A stretch of DNA of 64,000 bases from JAJPHW01 sp963799065 (GCA_963799065.1 CAWCVJ010000001.1:1178001-1242000); one strand, 5' to 3'. Shown: positions 51,212 to 60,552, counted from the stretch's first letter. Numbers and translations are program-made. The notes: generated by a model from the letters alone, not told the origin.

Positions 51212-52686
51212 CAACGGCAAATGTGGACGTGGAAACCTATCAGCTTTACATTAACGGCGAGTGGGAGAACGCGGCATCGGGGAAGACCTTTCCGGTGTAC
51301 GATCCGGCGACCGAGGAAGTGATTGCGCAAGCTCCCGATGCGGGACCGGAGGACGTGAATCGCGCAGTGGCTGCGGCGAAGGCGGCGTTCGAAGATGGTC
51401 CATGGGCGACCACGACGGCGCAGGAACGCGGGCGCGTGTTGTTCCGGCTTGCCGAAAAGATTCGGCAGAACGCGACCATGCTGGCGCAGATGGAGGCGCG
51501 CAATTGCGGCAAGCCGATTGTTGAAGCTGAGTACGACATCGCCGATGTTGCGACTTGTTTTGAATATTACGGCGGACTGGCAACAAAGGTCCTGGGGTAT
51601 GTGAATCCCGTGCCGGACAATGCAGTCAGCCTCACGCTGAAAGAGCCCGTGGGCGTGGCCGGGCAGATTATTCCTTGGAATTATCCGCTGGGCATGGCTG
51701 CGTGGAAACTCGCGCCCGCAATTGCGGCGGGCTGTACGATGGTACTCAAGCCCGCCGAGCAGACTCCCATGACGGCGCTTGAAATTGCGAAGTGGTTCCC
51801 TGAAGTTGGATTGCCGCCGGGCGTTGTGAATATCATCACCGGCTTTGGCGAGACCTGTGGTGCGCCACTGGTGCAGCATCCCGATGTGAATAAGATTGCT
51901 TTCACCGGAAGCTCGGCCGTGGGGAAGATCATCGTGAAGCAGGCTGCGGACACGGTGAAGCGCGTAACCCTCGAGTTGGGTGGAAAATCCCCCAACATAT
52001 TTTTTGCCGACGCCGATTTTGAAGCGGCCATCGATGGCGCTCTTTTTGGCGTCTTCATCAATCAAGGCGAAGTGTGTTCGGCGGGTAGTCGGATTTTGGT
52101 TGAGAAGTCCATCTACAAGAAGTTCGTTGAAGCGATGACTGAGAAGGCCAAGAAAGTTACGCTGGGGGCGCCGCTGGATCGTTCAACGAAGATGGGCCCG
52201 CTGATCAGTAAAGATCAGTATGATCGGGTGCGATCTTATCAGGAAATAGGGAAGAAGGAAGCCAAGTTGGCGATTGGCGGAGGGCGGGCAGAGAAATTTG
52301 CTAAAGGGTATTACGTCGAGCCGACGATTTTCTACGACGTAGACAATCGCGCCCGTATTTCGCGGGAAGAGATTTTTGGTCCGGTCGCGGCGGTCATTCC
52401 GTTCCAGGATGAAAAAGACGCAGTGAAGATTGCCAACGATTCTCCGTACGGATTGGCGGCGGCAGTGTGGACTCGCGACATCTTCAAGGCGTTTCGCGCC
52501 GTCAAAGCGCTTCGTGTGGGAATCGTTTGGGTGAATCATATGCAGCCGACTTATGTGGAAGCGCCATGGGGCGGCTACAAACAGTCAGGATTCGGCCGTG
52601 AATTGGGTCCTTGGGGCATCGAGGAGTATTTGGAAACGAAGCAGGTGCACATCAATCTGAACGAAGCGCCTATTGGGTGGTATTGA
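51208..52686 (+). CDS. NAD-dependent aldehyde dehydrogenase (aminobutyraldehyde/betaine-aldehyde type)
   Basis: A 492-residue class-I aldehyde dehydrogenase. IIPWNYPLGMAAWKLAPA, FTGSSAVGKIIVKQA, LELGGKSPNIFFADAD (catalytic Glu) and NQGEVCSAGSRI (nucleophile Cys) are all present, and VNHMQPTYVEAPWGGYKQSGFGRELG is the usual C-terminal block (quoted in part). Enzymes of this subgroup oxidise betaine aldehyde, 4-aminobutanal or 3-aminopropanal. Between the permease and GabT-like genes it fits oxidation of 4-aminobutanal to GABA in putrescine breakdown. Substrate not proven. Confidence 0.9.
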   Translation: MTTANVDVETYQLYINGEWENAASGKTFPVYDPATEEVIAQAPDAGPEDVNRAVAAAKAAFEDGPWATTTAQERGRVLFRLAEKIRQNATMLAQMEARNCGKPIVEAEYDIADVATCFEYYGGLATKVLGYVNPVPDNAVSLTLKEPVGVAGQIIPWNYPLGMAAWKLAPAIAAGCTMVLKPAEQTPMTALEIAKWFPEVGLPPGVVNIITGFGETCGAPLVQHPDVNKIAFTGSSAVGKIIVKQAADTVKRVTLELGGKSPNIFFADADFEAAIDGALFGVFINQGEVCSAGSRILVEKSIYKKFVEAMTEKAKKVTLGAPLDRSTKMGPLISKDQYDRVRSYQEIGKKEAKLAIGGGRAEKFAKGYYVEPTIFYDVDNRARISREEIFGPVAAVIPFQDEKDAVKIANDSPYGLAAAVWTRDIFKAFRAVKALRVGIVWVNHMQPTYVEAPWGGYKQSGFGRELGPWGIEEYLETKQVHINLNEAPIGWY

Positions 52687-52693
52687 GGTTGGT

Positions 52694-54052
52694 ATGCCGA
52701 CCATTCAACTAAAGACGTCCGTTCCTGGGCCTGAGTCGAAGGCGCTGTCGGAGCGCCGTCAGGCTGCTGTCCCACGTGGATTGTCGCACGCGACGCCGGT
52801 CTACGTGGCGAAGGCAGAAGACGCCTGGCTGGAAGACGTGGACGGCAATTGCTACATCGATTTCGCAGGCGGCATTGGCTGCGTCAATGTAGGGCATCGC
52901 AGCGAGCCTGTCGTTAAAGCCATTCGCGAGCAACTTGATCAGTTCATGCACACCTGCGCGCAGGTGACCCCGTATGAGAGTTATGTTCGACTGGCCGAGC
53001 GCATGAATGAAGTCACTCCGGGAAAGTTCGCCAAGAAGACTTTTTTCGTTAACACTGGTGCCGAAGCGGTCGAGAATGCGGTGAAGATCGCGCGCGCCCA
53101 CACCGGACGCCCTGGCATCATTGCGTTTGAAGATGCCTTTCATGGGCGCACCATGATGGCGCTGTCGCTGACCAGTAAAACCCATCCTTATAAGGCAGGT
53201 TTCGGGCCTCTTCCCGGAGATGTTTACCGCATTCCGTACGCGTATTGCTATCGCTGTTCGTATTCGCTGAAGTATCCGTCGTGCGAAGTATTTTGTGCGA
53301 GGCATTTGGAGGACACTTTCAAGCGCGTCGTCGCCTCAGAGGATGTCGCGGCGGTAATAGCAGAGCCGGTGCTGGGCGAGGGGGGATTCGTCGTTCCTCC
53401 GAAAGAGTATTTCAAAGTTCTGATGGAAATCTGCCACAAGCATGGCGTGCTCTTCATCGCGGATGAAGTGCAGAGCGGATTTGGCCGCACGGGAACGTTG
53501 TTTGCCAGCGAGCAATTCGGGATTGAACCGGATATTATCGTGACTGCAAAATCGCTTGGCGGCGGGTTGCCTCTCGCTGCGGTGACTGGTCGCGCCGAGA
53601 TTATGGACGCTCCTGGCCCCGGCGGGTTGGGCGGCACATTTGCGGGTAATCCTTTATCATGCGCAGCCGCTTTAGCGGTTCTCGATTTGTTCGAAACGAG
53701 CAACCTGCTCCCGCGGTCCCGGGAGCTGGGTGAATATTTTCAGAAGCGGGCGCGGGAGTGGCAAAGTCGCTGGCCGGAAATCGGCGACGTGCGCGGCCTT
53801 GGTGGGATGCAAGCGCTCGAGCTCGTGAAGGCAGGCACCCGAGAGCCTGCGCCCGAAGAGACGAAGAAGATCACACAATATTGCTATGAGCACGGAGTTA
53901 TCACGATCACGGCGGGATCGTATGCCAACGTGATTCGCGTGCTTGTTCCGTTAGTGGTCACCGATGCGCAGATGAGGGAAGGCATGGACGTTTTGGAATC
54001 CGCATTCGCAGCAGTCTGCGGTAAGCCTGAGGCGGCGATGCACTTGGCATGA
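52694..54052 (+). CDS. gabT: 4-aminobutyrate aminotransferase (GabT-like)
   Basis: A 452-residue class III aminotransferase. GLSHATPVYVAKAEDAWLEDVDG and FAGGIGCVNVGHRSEPVV at the N-terminus, VNTGAEAVENAVKIARAHTG, FEDAFHGRTMMALSLTSK, IADEVQSGFGRTG and the Lys in VTAKSLGGGLPLAAV. The YAYCYRCSYSLKYPSC insertion with three cysteines is common in GabT-like enzymes. It would convert GABA to succinate semialdehyde. The ATG at 52694 is eight bases after the preceding stop, with TGAGGT upstream. Confidence 0.87.
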   Translation: MPTIQLKTSVPGPESKALSERRQAAVPRGLSHATPVYVAKAEDAWLEDVDGNCYIDFAGGIGCVNVGHRSEPVVKAIREQLDQFMHTCAQVTPYESYVRLAERMNEVTPGKFAKKTFFVNTGAEAVENAVKIARAHTGRPGIIAFEDAFHGRTMMALSLTSKTHPYKAGFGPLPGDVYRIPYAYCYRCSYSLKYPSCEVFCARHLEDTFKRVVASEDVAAVIAEPVLGEGGFVVPPKEYFKVLMEICHKHGVLFIADEVQSGFGRTGTLFASEQFGIEPDIIVTAKSLGGGLPLAAVTGRAEIMDAPGPGGLGGTFAGNPLSCAAALAVLDLFETSNLLPRSRELGEYFQKRAREWQSRWPEIGDVRGLGGMQALELVKAGTREPAPEETKKITQYCYEHGVITITAGSYANVIRVLVPLVVTDAQMREGMDVLESAFAAVCGKPEAAMHLA

Positions 54053-54089
54053 GCGACTTATTCTTCACGATCGCGAAGGTTATCCGCCG

Positions 54090-55580
54090 ATGACAGTCTT
54101 AGCACCGGCTATCACCAAAGTTCCCAACTACGTCAACGGTGAGTGGGTCGAGTCACAGTCATTGCAATGGATCGACGTGACGAATCCAGCGATGGGCGAA
54201 GTGATCGCACAGACGCCGGTTTCGACTGCATCCGAAATCGCATCCGCAATTGAGTCCGCCGCCGCCGCTTATCCGGCGTGGCGCAGAACGCCCGCCGAAG
54301 ATCGCATCCAGCCACTATTCAAATTGAAGATGCTGTTGGAAGAGCATCTGGACGAACTCGGGCGAATCATCACGCAGGAAAACGGCAAGACGCTCGCTGA
54401 GGCGAAGGCTGAACTGCGGCGCGCGATCGAGAACGTTGAAGTGGCTTGCGGCATTCCGATGATGATGCAGGGCTACAACCTGGAAGACGTTGCGCGCGGG
54501 ATCGATGAAATGATGATTCGGCAGCCGCTTGGAGTCGTCGCTGCAATCACGCCGTTCAATTTTCCCGGGATGATTCCTTTCTGGTTTTTGCCTTATGCCA
54601 TCGCGACGGGAAACACATTCATCCTGAAGCCGTCGGAGCGTGTGCCGCTCACCATGAAGCGGGCGTTTGAACTGATCGAACGGACGGGCCTTCCCAAAGG
54701 CGTGGTCACGCTTCTCAATGGCGGCAAGACAGTTGTTGACGCACTGATCGATCACCCGAAGGTTCGGGCGATCAGCTTTGTCGGCTCGACTCCGGTGGCG
54801 AGATATATTTACGCACGGGCGGGAGAAAAAGGGAAGCGAGCGCAATGCCAGGGGGGTGCAAAGAATCATGTCATCGTGCTTCCCGATGCGGATATGAGCA
54901 TGGCCACGCAGATCATCAGCGACAGTGCGTTTGGCTGCGCAGGTCAGCGGTGTCTGGCAGTGTCCGTCGCCGTCACCGTTGGAGAAGCGCAGAAGACGTT
55001 TCGCGATTCGATTACGGCGGCCGCGAGTTCGCTGAAGGTCGGCAATGGCCTCGACGACGGCGTGCAAATGGGGCCAGTGATCAATCCGCAGAGTAAAAAT
55101 CGCATCGAGTCGTTGATTGAAACGGGAGCGAAGCAGGGCGCCGAGATTTTGCTTGACGGACGCAACGCAAGAATTGCCGACGGCGAGCGCGGGAATTTCG
55201 TTAACCCGACGGTGCTGGATCATGTTCCGGCGACGAGCGAATTGAGTGATACCGAGATTTTCGGTCCGGTGCTGAGCCTGGTCCACGCCGATGATTTGGA
55301 CGACGCGATGGCGTTTCTGGAACGCAGCGCATACGGCAATCAAGCGTCTTTGTTTACGTCCAGCGGCGCGGCGGCTCGACGCTTTCGATATGAAGCACCG
55401 GCGGGGAATATTGGAATCAACATCGGGGTGGCTGCTCCAATGGCTTACTTCCCATTTAGCGGATGGAAGGACAGCTTCTTCGGCGTGATGCATGGCCAGG
55501 GCCGTGATGCGATCGAGTTTTATACGGAAAAGAAGGTTATTGTCGAGCGCTGGGCCAGGGAGCACTCGCGAAAGTTCTAG
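54090..55580 (+). CDS. mmsA: CoA-acylating methylmalonate-semialdehyde dehydrogenase
   Basis: A 496-residue aldehyde dehydrogenase of the MmsA branch. NYVNGEWVESQS, PFNFPGMIPFWFLPYAIATGN, FVGSTPVARYIYARAGEKGKR (quoted in part), QGGAKNH in place of the usual catalytic LELGGK, and FGCAGQRCLAVS with the nucleophile Cys. The missing Glu at GGAKN is a hallmark of CoA-dependent members, which form acyl-CoA plus CO2 from methylmalonate or malonate semialdehyde. In an amine operon it would convert malonate semialdehyde from beta-alanine to acetyl-CoA. It starts 37 bases after the GabT-like gene. Confidence 0.92.
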   Translation: MTVLAPAITKVPNYVNGEWVESQSLQWIDVTNPAMGEVIAQTPVSTASEIASAIESAAAAYPAWRRTPAEDRIQPLFKLKMLLEEHLDELGRIITQENGKTLAEAKAELRRAIENVEVACGIPMMMQGYNLEDVARGIDEMMIRQPLGVVAAITPFNFPGMIPFWFLPYAIATGNTFILKPSERVPLTMKRAFELIERTGLPKGVVTLLNGGKTVVDALIDHPKVRAISFVGSTPVARYIYARAGEKGKRAQCQGGAKNHVIVLPDADMSMATQIISDSAFGCAGQRCLAVSVAVTVGEAQKTFRDSITAAASSLKVGNGLDDGVQMGPVINPQSKNRIESLIETGAKQGAEILLDGRNARIADGERGNFVNPTVLDHVPATSELSDTEIFGPVLSLVHADDLDDAMAFLERSAYGNQASLFTSSGAAARRFRYEAPAGNIGINIGVAAPMAYFPFSGWKDSFFGVMHGQGRDAIEFYTEKKVIVERWAREHSRKF

Positions 55581-55616
55581 CCCGCTCTTGTGCTATTTAC
55601 TAAGGCAAGAACCTTA

Positions 55617-55657
55617 AACACAGAGGGCGCAGAGGTTTCGCAGAGGAAGTGCAGAGG
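55617..55657 (+). repeat. Short CAGAGG tandem repeat ending in a ribosome binding site
   Basis: Four CAGAGG units at 55621, 55630, 55641 and 55652 (spacing 9, 11 and 11). The stretch resembles the 'ACACAGAGG' elements found between genes in several bacterial phyla. The last unit stands six bases before the ATG at 55664 and can act as its Shine-Dalgarno sequence. Confidence 0.5.
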
Positions 55658-55663
55658 TTATCG

Positions 55664-56959
55664 ATGTCTGACACCATCCAAGAATATAAAGACTATGTGA
55701 TGACCGGCTTCCTGAAATCGGTCGCACCTATCGTGGTCGATCATGCCAGCGGTTGCATCATCACTGACGTCAATGGGCGTGAATATCTCGATTGCTTTGC
55801 TGGCATTTCTGTGGTGAATGCTGGTCATTGCAATCCTGAGGTCACGGCGGCGGCGAAAGCGCAGATCGATAAGCTGATTCATTGTCAGTCGTATCTTTAT
55901 CACGTGCCCGTAGTTGCGGATCTGGCGAAAAAAATCGCCCAGATCGCGCCTCCGGGGTTGACCAAAACCTTTTTCGCCAATGGTGGCGCCGAAGCGATTG
56001 AAGGCGCGATGAAACTGGCGCGACTCTTCACTGGCAAGCATGAGTTTATCGCGCTGCATGGCAGCTTTCACGGGCGCAGCTGGGGTGCTCTCAGCATCAC
56101 CGGCAACCAGGGGCGCAAGAAGCGCGGCGGACCTTATGCGCCGGGCGTTTCGTTTGCGCCGCTGCCTTACGCTTACCGTTCAAATTGGGTGGACGATCCT
56201 GAAGAGTGTGGGCGCCAATGCGCGCGGGCGCTCGAAGATGTGATTCGCTTTTCAACCGCAGGCGATGTGGCTGCATTTATCGCCGAGCCAGTATGGGGGG
56301 AGGGCGGGATCATTGTGCCTCCCGCAAACTACTTCCGCGAAGTGAAAAACGTTCTCGATAAGCACGGCATTTTATTTATCTGCGACGAGGTTCAGTCGGG
56401 ATTTGGACGCACGGGCCGGATGTTCGCGATCGAGCATTACGGAGTCGTTCCCGACATTCTGGTCACCGCCAAGGGCATTGCCGACGGCTTTCCCCTGAGT
56501 GCGTTCACCACTCGCCCTGATATTGCGGCTGCTTATAGGCCGGGCGACCATCTGTCAACGTTCGGCGGCAACCCGGTGTCCTGCGCGGCGGCTTTGGCGA
56601 ATATTGCGTTCATGGAGCGTGAGAACTTGCCCGCTCGATCTGCTGAGTTAGGCGAATACGCCCTTAGCAAGTTGCGCGCCCTTCAGACGGAACATCGTCT
56701 AATTGGGGATGTCCGAGGACTAGGGCTGATGATCGGAGTCGAACTGGTGCGAGATGAAAAGCTTACGCCCGCTTCCGCTGAGGCGGAGAGCGTTCGCGAG
56801 GCGCTCTTGCGACATGGAGTGCTGGTCGGGGTCGGAGGCGTGAATGGCAACGTGATCCGCTTTCAGCCACCGCTGGTGATCACGAAACCGCAGATCGACC
56901 AGGCGATTGCGGCATTTGCGACGACGCTGGCTGACGTTACGCAATTGGCGACTGTCTAG
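55664..56959 (+). CDS. Class III aminotransferase (AGXT2/GABA-like)
   Basis: A 431-residue PLP enzyme. FLKSVAPIVVDHASGCIITD, YLDCFAGISVVNAGHCNPEV, FANGGAEAIEGAMKLARLFT, ALHGSFHGRSWGALSITGNQ, FICDEVQSGFGRTG and the Lys in VTAKGIADGFPLSAF show a complete active site. Related enzymes include alanine-glyoxylate aminotransferase 2, beta-alanine- and GABA-pyruvate transaminases. As the last gene of the run, just after the CoA-acylating dehydrogenase, it fits beta-alanine to malonate semialdehyde. The 83-base gap before it holds the CAGAGG repeat. Third class III aminotransferase in this operon and fourth in the window. Confidence 0.88.
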   Translation: MSDTIQEYKDYVMTGFLKSVAPIVVDHASGCIITDVNGREYLDCFAGISVVNAGHCNPEVTAAAKAQIDKLIHCQSYLYHVPVVADLAKKIAQIAPPGLTKTFFANGGAEAIEGAMKLARLFTGKHEFIALHGSFHGRSWGALSITGNQGRKKRGGPYAPGVSFAPLPYAYRSNWVDDPEECGRQCARALEDVIRFSTAGDVAAFIAEPVWGEGGIIVPPANYFREVKNVLDKHGILFICDEVQSGFGRTGRMFAIEHYGVVPDILVTAKGIADGFPLSAFTTRPDIAAAYRPGDHLSTFGGNPVSCAAALANIAFMERENLPARSAELGEYALSKLRALQTEHRLIGDVRGLGLMIGVELVRDEKLTPASAEAESVREALLRHGVLVGVGGVNGNVIRFQPPLVITKPQIDQAIAAFATTLADVTQLATV

Positions 56960-57018
56960 TTAGTGCGAATCTCAATCATTCGCGGCCAACGCCGCTATCT
57001 CTCTGGGCCACGTTTGTT

Positions 57019-57024
57019 TACAAT
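57019..57024 (+). promoter_or_regulatory. Possible -10 element for the lipid operon
   Basis: TACAAT at 57019-57024 in the 130-base space before the reductase gene. No acceptable -35 lies 16-18 bases upstream, so this is only a weak indication of a promoter start near 57031. Confidence 0.25.
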
Positions 57025-57088
57025 AGGGCGTTGCTCGCGGCCACTTGGTCGCAAGTTTCAGTTGGCTGGACGCGGAATTTAAAGTAAT

Positions 57089-59434
57089 TTGCATACAACG
57101 AAATACAATCCTCCCCTGGGCCCCAGGGTGTACTGGCGCGTGGAAGGCAGTCTGCTGGAGTGGACGACCGTCCGCCCGATTGCGTTCTTCACCTGGAACG
57201 CCCAGAAGTTTAGCGAACGCTGGACACGCCGAGGACTGGTGGCGCTCGCTGCGGCAGTTCGTCCTTTCTTGTACATGGTGAACCGCTCTTTCGCGACCCG
57301 GGTCATGCACACGGTGCTGCGCGGAGTGAGTCGCGACCGCCTCGATCTCCTGGGTGAAGAAGAGTTCCTGTATAACATGAAGCCTCAACTGAAAGCTGCC
57401 GGCTTAAAGGAACTTAGGGCGCAGATGGAATCCGAAGCTGCGGTTGTTCTGGTAAGTCAGGGTCTCGATCATGTGATGCGGCCATTGGCAAAACATCTGG
57501 GTGTTCAATGGATTGTTTCCAATCAGCTCGAATTTCGCGACGGTATCGCGACCGGGCGACTCCTCCAGCCAGTGATCCGTCCTCGAGGTGGTTTGGCTCG
57601 CATCACCGATGCCGCGGCCGACGGCCATAGGACGGCGGGGCGGCTCGTCCTCGATTTGGGATTGCGGGGAGTACGAGCGCTCGACGCAGCTGTTATTTCC
57701 GCAGAACGCGAACATCCCACAAGCGAGGCTCCGCTGGTAAATTTCGAAAGCACAGCGGAGTCAAAGCCTCTCTCTGTGCGCGGTGCATTGGCCGGGAAAC
57801 ACATTCTACTCATCGGAGTGACTGGATTTATCGGCAAAGTGTGGCTGGCGAATACGCTTATGGATTTGCCGGAGATTGGCAAGATTTATTTGCTGATCCG
57901 CCGCCAGAAGTCGAATCCTGCACAGAAACGCTATGAAAAGCTGATTGAAGAATCGCCTGTGTTTGATCCTCTGTATGAGCGGTACGGTTCTCGATGGGCC
58001 GAATTTCTTCGAGAGAGAATCGAAGTCGTCGAGGGCGATGTCGGTCAACCTGGCCTCGGTTTAGAGGAAAGCACGAGTCAACGCCTAAGGTCCACGCTCG
58101 ATTTAGTCATTAACAGTTCTGGCCTGACCGACTTCAATCCCGACTTGCGGGACGCCTTGGCCACCAATGTGGACGCCGCCATGTATGTCTTGGACTTCAT
58201 CCGCAATTCTCATCGCGCCGGATTGATGCATCTGTCCACGTGTTACGTGGCAGGCGCGCGGGATGGAAGAGTGACCGAAAAGCTGCGACCGAATTACACC
58301 CCCGCCGGAGTGCCGGGATTTGACGCGGAGACGGAGTGGCGCTCACTGCATGAGTTGATTGAGCAAGCGGAGAAGCGGGTCGAAGGGGCTGAAGTCACCG
58401 CTGAATTGCGGCGCGAAGCGTTGCTGAAAGAGCACGCGTCCAAGAACCTGCAGGGAGCGGCGCTGGAAAATCAAGTACGCAAAAATCGAGTGCGCTGGCT
58501 GCGTAACCATCTCACCGAGGCAGGGAAGAAGCGCGCGCTTGAACTTGGCTGGCCCAATACTTACACGCTGAGCAAGAGCCTGGCTGAATCGATGATCCTC
58601 AAGTATGGTTCGGATCTGCCGGTTGCGATCGTTCGTCCCGCGATTGTTGAGACTTCCGTAGCCAAACCCTTCGTGGGCTGGAATGAAGGCATCAATACAT
58701 CGGCATCGCTGTCTTATCTGCTGGGGACGTCTTTCCGGCAGCTGCCCTCGAACGAGCGCAAGCGTTTGGATATCGTCCCGGTCGATTCGGTGTGCGCCGG
58801 GATGACGCTGATCGCGGCTGCCGTCATTGAACGCCGGCATGATCGGATTTATCAGCTTGCGACTTCGGTTACGAATCCCTGCGATATGCGGCGGTCGATC
58901 GAGCTGACTTCGCTCGCTCATCGCAGGCACTATCGCGCGCAGGAAGGCCTCGAGTATTGGCTGCGCCTGCGCTTGGATGCGATTCCTGTTTCGAAAGGTC
59001 GCTATCGGCGAATGTCCGCTCCCGCTCAGAAAACGATTGTGCATTCCATTCAGCGCATTATGTCGCCTCTCCCGCTGAAGAAAACCCCCTTCGCCAAAAC
59101 TGAGCGCAATCTGGAACGAGTCGAAAAGCTGATCGAGTTGTTTGAGCCGTTTATTCTGCTCAACGAACACGACTTTGTGGCGGAGAATATCGAGAAGCTT
59201 GCTTACGCCCTCGTTCCCGAAGAGAAAGCGGATTTCGGATACGACACGCGTTCGCTGGACTGGTGGGATTACTGGATCAATATCCACATCCCGGCGTTAC
59301 GGAAATGGACCTATCCCTTGATCGAGGGCCGATCCCTCGACGCCAGACCCCCGCGAAAATTTGAAGCAATGCCCGCCGAGGTCGAACCACCTTTACCGAC
59401 GGGGACCAACGGAGCCACGTGGCGATATTCTTAA
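57089..59434 (+). CDS. Fusion of a degenerate HAD domain and a fatty acyl-CoA reductase
   Basis: A 781-residue protein. Residues 15-210 look like a SerB-type HAD domain (LVSQGLDHVMRPLAKHLGV, NQLEFRDGIATGRLL), but motif I, normally DxDGT, reads RVEGS, so phosphatase activity is not expected. Residues 235-620 are a fatty-acyl-reductase NAD(P)-binding domain: LIGVTGFIGKVWLANTL, HLSTCYVAGARDG and the YxxxK motif in YTLSKSLAE. A sterile-type C-terminal domain follows. It would reduce acyl-CoA to aldehyde or fatty alcohol at the membrane surface. The start is uncertain: TTG at 57089 (first after a stop) or GTG at 57128. It overlaps the SDR gene by 16 bases. Confidence 0.82.
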   Translation: MHTTKYNPPLGPRVYWRVEGSLLEWTTVRPIAFFTWNAQKFSERWTRRGLVALAAAVRPFLYMVNRSFATRVMHTVLRGVSRDRLDLLGEEEFLYNMKPQLKAAGLKELRAQMESEAAVVLVSQGLDHVMRPLAKHLGVQWIVSNQLEFRDGIATGRLLQPVIRPRGGLARITDAAADGHRTAGRLVLDLGLRGVRALDAAVISAEREHPTSEAPLVNFESTAESKPLSVRGALAGKHILLIGVTGFIGKVWLANTLMDLPEIGKIYLLIRRQKSNPAQKRYEKLIEESPVFDPLYERYGSRWAEFLRERIEVVEGDVGQPGLGLEESTSQRLRSTLDLVINSSGLTDFNPDLRDALATNVDAAMYVLDFIRNSHRAGLMHLSTCYVAGARDGRVTEKLRPNYTPAGVPGFDAETEWRSLHELIEQAEKRVEGAEVTAELRREALLKEHASKNLQGAALENQVRKNRVRWLRNHLTEAGKKRALELGWPNTYTLSKSLAESMILKYGSDLPVAIVRPAIVETSVAKPFVGWNEGINTSASLSYLLGTSFRQLPSNERKRLDIVPVDSVCAGMTLIAAAVIERRHDRIYQLATSVTNPCDMRRSIELTSLAHRRHYRAQEGLEYWLRLRLDAIPVSKGRYRRMSAPAQKTIVHSIQRIMSPLPLKKTPFAKTERNLERVEKLIELFEPFILLNEHDFVAENIEKLAYALVPEEKADFGYDTRSLDWWDYWINIHIPALRKWTYPLIEGRSLDARPPRKFEAMPAEVEPPLPTGTNGATWRYS

Positions 59435-60552
59435 CCGGTTCGACCGGCTATATTGGCGCCCATGTTGCCGCCAACCTCTTGCAAGATCATGGGGCGTCGC
59501 TCAATCTGCTGGTTCGCGCACGTGATCCTCGTGAAGCCGAAGCGCGCTTGTGGGAGTCGATGCAGTTGCATCTGGACTTTCCACGCTTCTATGAATTCCT
59601 GCAAACTCGGGTGCGAGTTTTTCGTGGCGACCTGACCAGTGGAAGTTTTGGCTTGGGCCGCGACGAATATGACCGTCTGATTCACACCACCGATTCGGTG
59701 ATCCACTGTGCCGCCTCGCTAAACCGCAAGTCGGAGAAAAGCTGTCTGAACGTCAATCTGCGCGGCACTTTGGAAGTCGTTCAGTTGGCTCGGCGTTGCC
59801 ATCACTATCACGGTTTACGGCGTTACAGTCAGGTCAGCACGGTTGCGGTGTGTGGCAAACGCAGTCACGAAGTTGTCACGGAAGACGCCTCGATCGATTG
59901 GGAGCTATCAGATTACGATCCTTATGCGCGGACGAAAAAGTTTAATGAGCACATGATTCGGGAACTGTTACCGGAAGTTCCGCTGACGATTTTTCGTCCC
60001 AGCATTGTGTTGGGGGACAGTCGCCGCGCTGAAACGACCCAGTTTGATATGGTGCGGGCATTCGTTTTCTTGGCGGGTTTACCGGCGCTGCCGTTTCGTT
60101 CGAACGATAAGATCGATATTGTGAACGTTGATTTTGTCGCTGATTCCATCGCGACTCTCCATCAGAAAGAGCAGCCGCTTTACGACACTTATCACCTGTC
60201 GTCGGGGCGATCTTCGCAAACATTTCGGGTGCTAACTCAGGCCTTGGCGGACTCCCAGAACAAGCGTGGGCCGGTTTTCTTGCCGTTTGCAGCGAAGCCT
60301 TTTTCCGCCACCGTGAGTACTCTCGCCAACCGCAAAGGCAGCCTTGCTCATATGGCTTCCCTGATGAAGGTGTTTATGCCTTACCTGGTTTGGGACACCG
60401 TTTTCGACAACGAGCGTGTGACGAGTGAGTTGGGAGAACGACCGGCGCCATTTTCCGCATACAGTTTTCCCTTGCTGAAATTCAGCCGTGACACCGGCTT
60501 CAAATATCCTTATCGGCCATGGCCGGCGCAGGCGGGAGGTTCAGCGGCATGA
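59419..60552 (+). CDS. Extended SDR, NAD-dependent epimerase/acyl-reductase-like
   Basis: A 377-residue NAD(P)-binding protein starting at GTG with GGAG just upstream. IFLTGSTGYIGAHVAANLL is the nucleotide-binding motif, VIHCAASLNRKSE and VSTVAVCGKRS follow, and YARTKK supplies the YxxxK pair. It resembles the thioester-reductase-like (NAD_binding_4) part of acyl reductases. Its start lies inside the end of the reductase fusion and its stop overlaps the pyruvyl transferase start (ATGA), so the genes are translated as a chain. Possibly a second reduction step on a lipid intermediate. Confidence 0.83.
   Translation: MAIFLTGSTGYIGAHVAANLLQDHGASLNLLVRARDPREAEARLWESMQLHLDFPRFYEFLQTRVRVFRGDLTSGSFGLGRDEYDRLIHTTDSVIHCAASLNRKSEKSCLNVNLRGTLEVVQLARRCHHYHGLRRYSQVSTVAVCGKRSHEVVTEDASIDWELSDYDPYARTKKFNEHMIRELLPEVPLTIFRPSIVLGDSRRAETTQFDMVRAFVFLAGLPALPFRSNDKIDIVNVDFVADSIATLHQKEQPLYDTYHLSSGRSSQTFRVLTQALADSQNKRGPVFLPFAAKPFSATVSTLANRKGSLAHMASLMKVFMPYLVWDTVFDNERVTSELGERPAPFSAYSFPLLKFSRDTGFKYPYRPWPAQAGGSAA

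Noticed and set aside
54315..55565. Minus-strand frame of 416 codons
   Set aside because: Antisense to mmsA, whose catalytic motifs are intact; the antisense protein has no recognisable domain.
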